A stretch of 64,000 nt of DNA from Caulobacter sp. 602-1 (GTDB taxonomy: Bacteria > Pseudomonadota > Alphaproteobacteria > Caulobacterales > Caulobacteraceae), in assembly GCF_003931565.1 (NCBI RefSeq), contig NZ_RRYI01000006.1, forward strand, positions 1-64,000, read 5' to 3'. Below, piece after piece: positions 8,355 through 15,784 of this stretch. Position 1 is the first letter of the stretch. Every line of letters begins with the position of its first letter. The notes beneath the pieces were generated by a model, which saw only the letters and a list, made by a program, of their open reading frames with translations, had not been told where the DNA came from and made no database searches. The translations under genes and the position numbers were made by a program.

Positions 8355-9499
8355 CCGACCGCAAATGGATTCTCGCCGGTGCGGCCACGGCGCTAGTCGC
8401 CGCTATCGGCCTCGGCTTTGGCGCAGGCCGGCTGACCGACAAGGTTCCGGCTGACGCGCCGGCCCACGAGAAGGAAGAAGGAGCCCCGCACGAAGAGGGC
8501 TTCGTGGCGCTGTCCGTCGCCGACGCCGCCAGGGCCGGCGTGCTGACCACCACGGTCGGACGCGGCGGCGGTTCCGAGCTGGTTCTGCCCGGCCGGGTGG
8601 CCCTGGCCGTCAACGCCTCGGCCGCTCTGGGCGCGCCCGTGTCGGGGGCGGTCGAACGCGTCCACGTCGCCGCCGGTGATCGCGTGGCCGCGGGCGCGGC
8701 GATCGCCACCCTACGCAGCGCGGAGGGGGCTGGCGCACGGGCCAGCGTCGACGCCGCCGCCGCCGGTGCGCACGCCGCCCAGGCCGCCGCGGCCAGGGAC
8801 CGTCGCCTGTTCGAGGCGGGGGTTGTCGCCCGGCAGGACTGGGAAGCCAGTCAGGCCGCCGCCGACAAGGCCCGGGCCGAGCTACGCGCCGCCCGCGCCC
8901 AGGTCGCCGCTCAGGGCGCGCCCAGCGCCAGCGGCCTAGCGATCCTGCGCGCGCCGATCGCCGGGATCGTCACGCGGATCGACGCTCGGGTCGGCGGCTT
9001 TCTGACCCAAGGCGACCTCGTCGCCGAGATCGCCGACCAGAGCCAGGTCGAATACGTCTTTGACGCGCCGCCGGCCTCGGCCGGCGCCATCCATGTCGGC
9101 GACACGATCCAGGTTCAAAGGCCGGAAGGCGGGGAGGCCAGCGCACGCATCGTCGCCGTCGCTCCCAGCGCGGTTGGCGCTGGCGCCGCGGTCGTGCGCG
9201 CCAAGCCGACCGCGCCCGCGCCGCCGATCGGCGCGATCGTCTCGGCCCGGATGATCCTGGCCAAGGGGCAGGGCGGTCTGACGGTCCCGGCCGAGGCCGT
9301 CCAGACCCTGGACGGTCGCACCGTCGTGTTCGTCGTCGAGCCCAAGGGCTTCCGCGCCACGCCCGTCGTGACCGGTCGCACCGCCGCCGGTTCCATCGAG
9401 ATCCTGAAAGGCCTCGAGGGCGGCGAGACCCTCGCCGGCAAGGGCGCTTTCCGCCTGAAAGCCGAACTGGGCAAGGGCGAGGCGGGGCACGAGGACTGA
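8351..9499 (+). CDS. czcB: RND efflux periplasmic adaptor subunit (CzcB-type, HlyD family)
   Basis: 382 residues. An N-terminal membrane anchor (about 6-26) is followed by a His/Glu-rich stretch APAHEKEEGAPHEEG, a likely metal-contacting segment. Then come a lipoyl/barrel-sandwich domain split by a helical hairpin (about 100-185) and beta-barrel and membrane-proximal domains. The adaptor bridges the inner-membrane RND pump and the TolC-like channel. It overlaps czcC by 4 bases and precedes czcA by 2 bases, so all three are one transcription unit. Confidence 0.9.
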   Translation: MTDRKWILAGAATALVAAIGLGFGAGRLTDKVPADAPAHEKEEGAPHEEGFVALSVADAARAGVLTTTVGRGGGSELVLPGRVALAVNASAALGAPVSGAVERVHVAAGDRVAAGAAIATLRSAEGAGARASVDAAAAGAHAAQAAAARDRRLFEAGVVARQDWEASQAAADKARAELRAARAQVAAQGAPSASGLAILRAPIAGIVTRIDARVGGFLTQGDLVAEIADQSQVEYVFDAPPASAGAIHVGDTIQVQRPEGGEASARIVAVAPSAVGAGAAVVRAKPTAPAPPIGAIVSARMILAKGQGGLTVPAEAVQTLDGRTVVFVVEPKGFRATPVVTGRTAAGSIEILKGLEGGETLAGKGAFRLKAELGKGEAGHED

Positions 9500-9501
9500 T
9501 C

Positions 9502-12500
9502 ATGCTGAACCGTCTCATCGACCTTTCGGTCCGCTTCCGCTGGATCGTCGTTCTGCTGGCCGTGGCGCTGTTCGCGTTCGGCCTGCAGCAGCTGTCGCGC
9601 CTGCCGATCGACGCCGTGCCCGACATCACCAACCGCCAGGTGCAGATCAACACCATCGCGCCGGCGCTCGGCCCGGAGGAGGTGGAGCGGCAGGTGACCT
9701 TCCCCTTGGAGACGGCCCTGGCCGGAACGCCTGGCCTGGTCGAGACCCGCTCGCTGTCGCGGCACGGCTTCTCGCAGATCACCGCCGTGTTCACCGACAG
9801 GACCGACCTCTATTTCGCGCGCGCCCTGATCAACGAGCGCCTGCAGGCAGCCCGCGCCAACCTGCCCGACGGTCTGGAACCCAGCATGGGCCCGCCCGTC
9901 ACCGGGCTGGGCGAGGTCTATATCTGGACCGTCGAGTTCAAGGGCGCTCCGGCGCGACCCGGGGTCTCCTATGTCACGCCCGAGGGCGAGACGCTGCGGA
10001 CCGATATCGAGAAGGCCACCTATCTGCGCACCGTCCAGGACTGGATCGTCGCGCCGCAGTTGAAGACCCTGAACGGCGTCGCTGGCGTCGACGTGCTGGG
10101 CGGCTACGTCAAGGAGTACGCGGTTCATCCCGATCCGGCCAAGCTGGCCGCGCGCGGGATCAGCCTGCCGCAGCTGGTCGAGGCTCTGGAGCACGCCAAT
10201 CGCATCGCCGGGGCCGGCTATGTCCAGCGCGGCGGCGAGGCCTATATCGTCCGCACCGATGCACGGGTGAAGAGCCTGGCCGAACTGGCCGACACCCCGA
10301 TCGGCCGTCGCGGCGGCGCGGTCGTGAAGGTCTCGGACGTCGCCAGGGTGGCGATCGATCATGCCCCGCGCCTGGGCTCGGCCAGCGAGAACGGCCGCGA
10401 GGTGGTGATCGGCACGGCCCTGATGCTGGTCGGTGAGAACAGCCGCACCGTCGCCGCCCGGGTCGACGAACGCCTCAAGGCCATCGCGCCCAGCTTGCCG
10501 CCCGAAGTGATCATCAAGCCGGTGCTGGATCGCACCCGGCTGGTCGACGCCACGATCCGCACCGTCGAGCACAACCTGACCGTCGGGGCCCTGCTGGTCA
10601 TCGCGGTTCTGTTCGTGGCCTTGGGCAACTTCCGCGCCGCCCTGATCACGGCGCTGGTGATCCCGCTGTCGTTCCTGATCGCCGCCATCGCCATGCGCAG
10701 GTTCGGGATCAGCGGCAATCTGATGAGCCTGGGAGCGCTGGACTTCGGCCTGATCGTCGACGGCGCGGTCGTGGTGATCGAGAATACGCTGGGACGCCTG
10801 GCTCAGCGCCGCGACGTCAAGGGTCGCGCCCTGACCGCCGCCGAACGCTTGTCGATCAGCATTGAAGCGGCCAAGGAGATGGCTCGTCCGGCCGCGTTCG
10901 GCCAGGCGATCATCCTCCTGGTCTACGCTCCGCTGCTGACCTTCGAGGGCGTCGAGGGCAAGATGTTCACCCCGATGGCCGCCACGGTGATGTTCGCTCT
11001 CGCCGGCGCCTTCGTGCTATCCCTGACCTTGGTCCCGGCCCTGACCGCCCTGGCGGTGCGCGAGCCGAAAGGTCACGGCGAGACCAAGGCCATGGCCGCC
11101 GTCCGCAGGCGCTTCGAACCGGTGCTGCGCGCGGCGGTGGCGCGTCCCAAGGTGGTGGCTGGGGGCGCCGTCCTGGCGCTGGCGCTCGGCGTCGTCGCCT
11201 TCTTCGCCCTGGGTCGCGAGTTCGCGCCGACGCTGGACGAGGGCGACCTTCTGGTCCAGGCCAGTCGCGTCCCCTCGATCTCCCTGGAAGAGAGCCAGGC
11301 CATGCAGTTCGAGGTCGAGAAGGCGCTCTCGGCCCAGCCCGAGGTGGCCCTGGTCTTCACCCGCACCGGCACCGCCGAGATCGCCTCGGACCCGATGCCG
11401 CCGAGCGCCTCGGACACTTTCGTGATCCTGAAGCCGCGCAAGGAGTGGCCGGATCCCGGCCTGTCCAAGGCCAAGCTGGTCGAGCGGATGGAGGGCGACC
11501 TTAGCAAGCTGATCGGCAATGCCTACGAGTTCACCCAGCCGATCCAGATGCGCTTCAACGAACTGATCGCCGGCGTGCGGTCGGACGTGGCGGTGAAGGT
11601 CTATGGCGACGACTTCGCGGCCATGAGCCGGACCGCCGATCAGGTCGCGGCGACGCTGCGCAAGGTCCCCGGCGCGGCGGATGTGAAGGTCGAGCAGATC
11701 TCCGGCCAGCCGACCATCACCGCCAGTGTCGACCGTACGGCCGCCGCCGCCTTGGGCGTCCACGCCAGCGACGCGGCCGACGCCCTGGAGATCGGCCTTG
11801 GGGGACGCGAGGCCGGCCACATCCTGGAGGGCGACCGCCGCTTCGACGTGGTGGTGCGGCTGGACGACGCCTCACGCGCCGATCCGGCCGTGATGGGGCA
11901 ACTGCCGGTCGTGTCAGAAAGCGGGGAGGGTTCGACGGCGATCCCGCTGTCCAGCATCGCCCGCTTCGACACCGCCGAGGGGCCCAACCAGGTCAGCCGC
12001 GAGAACGGCAAGCGGCGGATCGTGGTTCAGGCCAATGTCAGGGGCCGCGACTTGGGCGGCTTCGTCGCCGACGCCCAGGCCGCCGTGGCGCGCGAGATCA
12101 AGCCAAGCCCGGGCTCCTGGCTCGAATGGGGCGGTCAGTTCCAGAATCTGGAGCGGGCCAGCGCGCGACTGGCGATTATCGTGCCGATGGTGTTCCTGGT
12201 CATCGCCGTGCTGCTTTTCTTCGCCCTCGGGTCGGCGACGGAGGCGGTGCTTGTCTTCGGCTGCGTGCCCCTGGCCCTGGTCGGCGGAGCGCTGGCGTTG
12301 CTACTGCGAGGAATGCCGTTCTCGATCTCTGCTGCGGTCGGCTTCATCGCCGTTTCGGGCGTCGCGACCTTGAACGGCCTTGTCCTGATGCAGAGCATCA
12401 AACAGCGGATGGAAGGCGCGCGCGACATCGCCGCCGCCGTGATCGATGGCGCGGTCGGCCGCCTACGGGCGGTGCTGACCACGGCGCTGGTGGCCATTCT

Positions 12501-12672
12501 GGGCTTCATTCCGATGGCCTTGGCGATCGGCCCTGGGGCCGAGGTCCAAAAGCCCCTGGCCACCGTGGTGGTCGGCGGCCTGCTGACCTCGACCGTGCTG
12601 ACCCTGCTGGTGCTGCCGAGCTTTTACGTCTGGCTGACCCGGCGCCGCTCGGGCCCGGCGCCCTCGATCTAG
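9502..12672 (+). CDS. czcA: CzcA-type heavy-metal efflux RND transporter
   Basis: A 1056-residue inner-membrane proton/metal antiporter with 12 membrane helices and two large periplasmic loops. The signature in TM4 is DFGLIVDGAVVVIEN starting at D414; in the HME-RND classification this DFG-DGA pattern marks divalent cation exporters, unlike the Cu/Ag CusA pattern. The N-terminal block LPIDAVPDITNRQVQINT is classical CzcA. Substrate (Zn, Cd or Co) is inferred from subfamily, not visible directly. It is the last gene of the czcCBA set; 74 bases separate it from nasT. Confidence 0.95.
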   Translation: MLNRLIDLSVRFRWIVVLLAVALFAFGLQQLSRLPIDAVPDITNRQVQINTIAPALGPEEVERQVTFPLETALAGTPGLVETRSLSRHGFSQITAVFTDRTDLYFARALINERLQAARANLPDGLEPSMGPPVTGLGEVYIWTVEFKGAPARPGVSYVTPEGETLRTDIEKATYLRTVQDWIVAPQLKTLNGVAGVDVLGGYVKEYAVHPDPAKLAARGISLPQLVEALEHANRIAGAGYVQRGGEAYIVRTDARVKSLAELADTPIGRRGGAVVKVSDVARVAIDHAPRLGSASENGREVVIGTALMLVGENSRTVAARVDERLKAIAPSLPPEVIIKPVLDRTRLVDATIRTVEHNLTVGALLVIAVLFVALGNFRAALITALVIPLSFLIAAIAMRRFGISGNLMSLGALDFGLIVDGAVVVIENTLGRLAQRRDVKGRALTAAERLSISIEAAKEMARPAAFGQAIILLVYAPLLTFEGVEGKMFTPMAATVMFALAGAFVLSLTLVPALTALAVREPKGHGETKAMAAVRRRFEPVLRAAVARPKVVAGGAVLALALGVVAFFALGREFAPTLDEGDLLVQASRVPSISLEESQAMQFEVEKALSAQPEVALVFTRTGTAEIASDPMPPSASDTFVILKPRKEWPDPGLSKAKLVERMEGDLSKLIGNAYEFTQPIQMRFNELIAGVRSDVAVKVYGDDFAAMSRTADQVAATLRKVPGAADVKVEQISGQPTITASVDRTAAAALGVHASDAADALEIGLGGREAGHILEGDRRFDVVVRLDDASRADPAVMGQLPVVSESGEGSTAIPLSSIARFDTAEGPNQVSRENGKRRIVVQANVRGRDLGGFVADAQAAVAREIKPSPGSWLEWGGQFQNLERASARLAIIVPMVFLVIAVLLFFALGSATEAVLVFGCVPLALVGGALALLLRGMPFSISAAVGFIAVSGVATLNGLVLMQSIKQRMEGARDIAAAVIDGAVGRLRAVLTTALVAILGFIPMALAIGPGAEVQKPLATVVVGGLLTSTVLTLLVLPSFYVWLTRRRSGPAPSI

Positions 12673-12746
12673 GCAGATTGCCCAAAAGGAGATCAGAACC
12701 GCCGACGAGGCTCCTCAAGGCGCCGCTAAAGGCCTAGGCGGTCGAT

Positions 12747-13325
12747 ATGCGCGTCCTCGTCATCGACCCCGATCACGCCCGGGCGGCCCTCGTGGCCGCA
12801 GGGCTTCAGGGCGTCGAGCCGGCGGAGGTGCGTCACACGACCCTCTACGATGAGGCGGAGGTCCTGGCCTTCGCGCCCGACGTGGTGGTGATCGCGGCGG
12901 AAAGCCCCGATCGCGACACACTCGAAAGCCTGCGCGAAGCCACCGAAGGCGCGCCGCGTCCAGTCGTGATGTTTGTCGACCGCTCCGAGCCTGGGCTGGC
13001 GGAGCAAGCCGTTCGGGCCGGAGTGGCGGCCTATGTGGTCGATGGGCTGGCGCCGGGCCGGGTGCGCTCGATCCTCGACGTGGCCATGAGCCGTTTCGCC
13101 CTGACCCAGCAACTGCGCGGCGACCTGGCCAAGGCCAAGGCGGATCTGGAATCCCGCAAGGTCGTCGACCGGGCCAAGGGCCTGCTGATGAAGGAGCGCG
13201 GCCTGGACGAGGACGGTGCCTATCGCCTGCTGCGCAAGCTGGCCATGGACCGGGGCAAGCCGATCGGCGTCGTGGCCGCAGACCTGCTGGCCTTCGCCGG
13301 CGTGCTGCGGGGAGACGCCTCGTGA
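12747..13325 (+). CDS. nasT: ANTAR-domain antiterminator NasT
   Basis: 192 residues: an N-terminal receiver-like domain (1-115), a coiled-coil linker and a C-terminal ANTAR RNA-binding domain (about 125-185, VVDRAKGLLMKERGLDEDGA followed by YRLLRKLAMDRGKP). NasT binds a two-hairpin leader RNA and prevents termination ahead of nitrate-assimilation genes, and is held inactive by NasS without nitrate. At the usual phospho-acceptor position the sequence is VVVIAAESPD (A50) rather than Asp, so phosphorylation is unlikely. The start gives a poor Shine-Dalgarno (AAAGGCC). It overlaps nasS by 4 bases (GTGA). Confidence 0.92.
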   Translation: MRVLVIDPDHARAALVAAGLQGVEPAEVRHTTLYDEAEVLAFAPDVVVIAAESPDRDTLESLREATEGAPRPVVMFVDRSEPGLAEQAVRAGVAAYVVDGLAPGRVRSILDVAMSRFALTQQLRGDLAKAKADLESRKVVDRAKGLLMKERGLDEDGAYRLLRKLAMDRGKPIGVVAADLLAFAGVLRGDAS

Positions 13326-14299
13326 GCGGCCTTTCCGAACTGCGGCTGGGGTTCATTCCGCTGACCGACTGCGCGCCGCTGGCCGTGGCCGCGACGCTGG
13401 GCTTCTTCGAGGACGAGGGGTTGGCCGTCGAACTGGTCCGCGAGGCCTCGTGGGCGACGATCCGAGACAAGGTCGCCGTCGGGGCGCTGGACGGGGCGCA
13501 CATGCTGGCGCCGATGGCGTTGGCCGCCGGGGGCGCTATCCTGGCTCCGCTGGCCCTGAACCGGAATGGCGCCGCCATCACGGTCTCGACGGCGCTGGCC
13601 GGAACGATCGGGCCGAAGGGCGAGGGGCTGGCGGAGGTCGTCGCGGCGCGGCGGGCGAGCGGGCGGGGGACGCTGACCTTCGCCGTGGTCTTCCCGGAGT
13701 CGATGCACAACTACCTGCTGCGCGACTGGCTGGCGGCGGCGGGGATCGATCCCGACCGCGATGTGCGCCTGGTGGTGATCCCGCCGCCGCGCATGGTCGA
13801 GCGGATGCGAGCCGGCGAGGTCGACGGCTTCTGCGTCGGCGCGCCCTGGAACGCGGTGGCGGAAGCCGAGGGACTTGGTCGCATCCTGATCACGGCCTCG
13901 CAATTGCTGCCCGGCGGACCGGACAAGGTGCTGGGCGTTCCGGCGACGCTGGCCGAGCAACGGCCCGACGACCTTCGCGCCTGCCTGCGGGCCGTGATCC
14001 GCGGCGCGGCCTGGGCCGATGACCCAATCAACCGCGAAGACCTGATCGCCATCCTGGCGCGTCCCGATGTCGTCGGCGCCGCGCCAGCCGCCATCGCTCG
14101 GGCCTTGGCGAACGAGATCGTCTTCCACCGCGACGGAGCCAGCTTGCCGCGCCGCGAAGACGGCCTGTGGATGGCGTCCCGAATGGTCCGCTGGGGCCAA
14201 CTGCGCGCTGGCGTCGACCTCGACGCCCTGGTCGATCGGGTCTACCGGTCCGACCTCTACCGTGATGCGGCGGAGATTTCGGGACATCTTCTCGCCTGA
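13322..14299 (+). CDS. nasS: NasS-type nitrate/nitrite sensor (CmpA/NrtA-like periplasmic-binding-protein fold)
   Basis: 325 residues from a GTG start that overlaps the nasT stop. It resembles the NrtA/CmpA substrate-binding family (beginning LSELRLGFIPLTDCAPLAVA, then LGFFEDEGLAVELVRE and later EVDGFCVGAPWNAVA), but it has no signal peptide and no lipobox. This fits a cytoplasmic sensor rather than a transporter component. No ABC permease or ATPase is nearby. In the NasS-NasT system the protein binds nitrate/nitrite and releases NasT. The gene order here is nasT-nasS, the reverse of the arrangement I would expect. Confidence 0.9.
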   Translation: MSGLSELRLGFIPLTDCAPLAVAATLGFFEDEGLAVELVREASWATIRDKVAVGALDGAHMLAPMALAAGGAILAPLALNRNGAAITVSTALAGTIGPKGEGLAEVVAARRASGRGTLTFAVVFPESMHNYLLRDWLAAAGIDPDRDVRLVVIPPPRMVERMRAGEVDGFCVGAPWNAVAEAEGLGRILITASQLLPGGPDKVLGVPATLAEQRPDDLRACLRAVIRGAAWADDPINREDLIAILARPDVVGAAPAAIARALANEIVFHRDGASLPRREDGLWMASRMVRWGQLRAGVDLDALVDRVYRSDLYRDAAEISGHLLA

Positions 14300-14458
14300 T
14301 CTGCACGCTTCGTGAGCGCCGCCGACGCCGTGCCGCTCAGCAAACGTGCGCCGCAACAAACCTCGACATCGCGACACGTCGCCGGCGTGACAGCCGCGTG
14401 AAGCTGGGTCTCATCTAGCTTCAAGGCCTCCGAACAACGGCGTTCGCGGCTGCCAGAG

Positions 14459-14501
14459 GACCGCTCGGATGCGGTCAACCGTCCGGGACGACGACGTCCC
14501 G
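14459..14501 (+). promoter_or_regulatory. Candidate NasT (ANTAR) target: tandem hairpins in the leader of the nitrate-assimilation genes
   Basis: The 234-base gap 14300-14533 holds a hairpin GACCGC-TCGGAT-GCGGTC (14459-14476, hexaloop). Seven bases later there is a second one, CGGGACG-ACGA-CGTCCCG (14484-14501), which can also be drawn with the hexaloop GACGAC. ANTAR targets are paired hairpins with hexanucleotide loops having A1 and G4; here G4 is present in both loops but A1 is not. A third stem, TGAAGCT/AGCTTCA, is at 14399-14423. No U-tract follows the second hairpin, so the terminator part is weak. The transporter ATG is 32 bases downstream, preceded by GAGG. Confidence 0.45.
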
Positions 14502-14533
14502 CTCTCGCAGACACGCAAACATCCGAGGCCGTC

Positions 14534-15754
14534 ATGATCTCCCGCGACTTTTTGAAGGCCGGCCATGCGCCGACCCTGTTCGCAGCGTTCCTGTATTTCG
14601 ATCTCAGCTTCATGGTCTGGGTGATCCTGGGGCCGCTGGGCGTCGCCATCGCCAAGGACTTCCATCTCGACCCGGCCCAGAAGGGCCTGATGGTCGCGAT
14701 CCCCGTTCTCGCCGGGGCCGTGCTGCGCCTGGTCAATGGCGTGCTGGTCGACCGGATCGGTCCCAAGAAGACCGGCATGGTCGGGCAGATGATCGTCCTG
14801 ACGGGCCTGGTGCTGGCCTGGGCGATCGGCATCCACAACTACCATCAGGTGCTGGCCCTGGGCGTGATCCTGGGCGTGGCCGGCGCCTCGTTCGCCGTAG
14901 CCCTGCCGCTGGCCTCGCGCTGGTATCCGCAGGAACATCAGGGCCTGGCCCTGGGCATCGCCGGCGCCGGCAACTCGGGCACGGCCCTGGCGGCCCTGTT
15001 CGCGCCGGCTCTGGCCAAGGCGTTCGGCTGGCAGGCCGTGATCGGCCTAGCCGCCATCCCCCTGGCCGTGGCGTTCGTGGTCTACATGCTGCTGGCCAAG
15101 GACGCGCCCGAGCAGCCCGCCCCGAAGAAGCTGGCCGAATATCTCGACGTCTTGAAGGTCCCGGACGCCTGGTGGCTGATGCTGCTGTACGCGGTGACCT
15201 TCGGCGGCTTCGTGGGCCTGGCCTCGTCGCTGACCATGTACTTCAACTCCGAATACGGCCTGGACCCGGTCGTCGCCGGCTTCTTCACCGCCGCCTGCGT
15301 CTTCGCCGGCTCTTTCATCCGTCCGGTGGGCGGGGCGCTGGCCGACAGGTTCGGCGGCGTGCGCACTCTGAGCTTCGTCTATGTCCTGGCCGCGATCGGC
15401 CTGACGACCGCCAGCTTCCAGCTGCCCTCGGCCTATGTCGCCCTGGCCGTGCTGATGTTCTCGATGCTGGCCCTGGGCGCGGGCAACGGGGCGGTGTTCC
15501 AGTTGGCGCCGCAGCGCTTCCGCAAGGAGATCGGCGTCATGACCGGCCTGATCGGCATGACCGGCGGCCTCGGCGGCTTCTACCTGGCGTCCACCCTGGG
15601 TCTGGCCAAGAAGATGACCGGTTCCTACCAGTCCGGCTTCATCGGCTTCGCCCTGCTGGCGCTGTTCGCCCTGGTGGCCCTGTTCAGCCTCAAGGCGCGC
15701 TGGCGGGCGATCTGGCCGACCTTGCATGGCGACGCCGCGACCGTCCGCGTCTGA
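14534..15754 (+). CDS. MFS nitrate/nitrite transporter (NarK/NrtP/NasA family)
   Basis: A 406-residue inner-membrane protein with about 12 hydrophobic helices. The family-typical start is HAPTLFAAFLYFDLSFMVWV, and the two NNP-type glycine-rich signatures are GIAGAGNSGTALAALFAP (TM5) and GAGNGAVFQLAPQRF (TM11). MFS loop motifs GVLVDRIGPKK and GALADRFGGVRT are also present. It imports nitrate for assimilation and may export nitrite. Being the first structural gene after the tandem-hairpin leader supports NasT control. Confidence 0.94.
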   Translation: MISRDFLKAGHAPTLFAAFLYFDLSFMVWVILGPLGVAIAKDFHLDPAQKGLMVAIPVLAGAVLRLVNGVLVDRIGPKKTGMVGQMIVLTGLVLAWAIGIHNYHQVLALGVILGVAGASFAVALPLASRWYPQEHQGLALGIAGAGNSGTALAALFAPALAKAFGWQAVIGLAAIPLAVAFVVYMLLAKDAPEQPAPKKLAEYLDVLKVPDAWWLMLLYAVTFGGFVGLASSLTMYFNSEYGLDPVVAGFFTAACVFAGSFIRPVGGALADRFGGVRTLSFVYVLAAIGLTTASFQLPSAYVALAVLMFSMLALGAGNGAVFQLAPQRFRKEIGVMTGLIGMTGGLGGFYLASTLGLAKKMTGSYQSGFIGFALLALFALVALFSLKARWRAIWPTLHGDAATVRV

Positions 15755-15784
15755 TCCTGTTCCTCCGGCAAGCGAGATAGACCC

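Noticed and set aside
11017..11820. Long open frame on - inside czcA
   Set aside because: Antisense to a well-supported transporter; no family resemblance.
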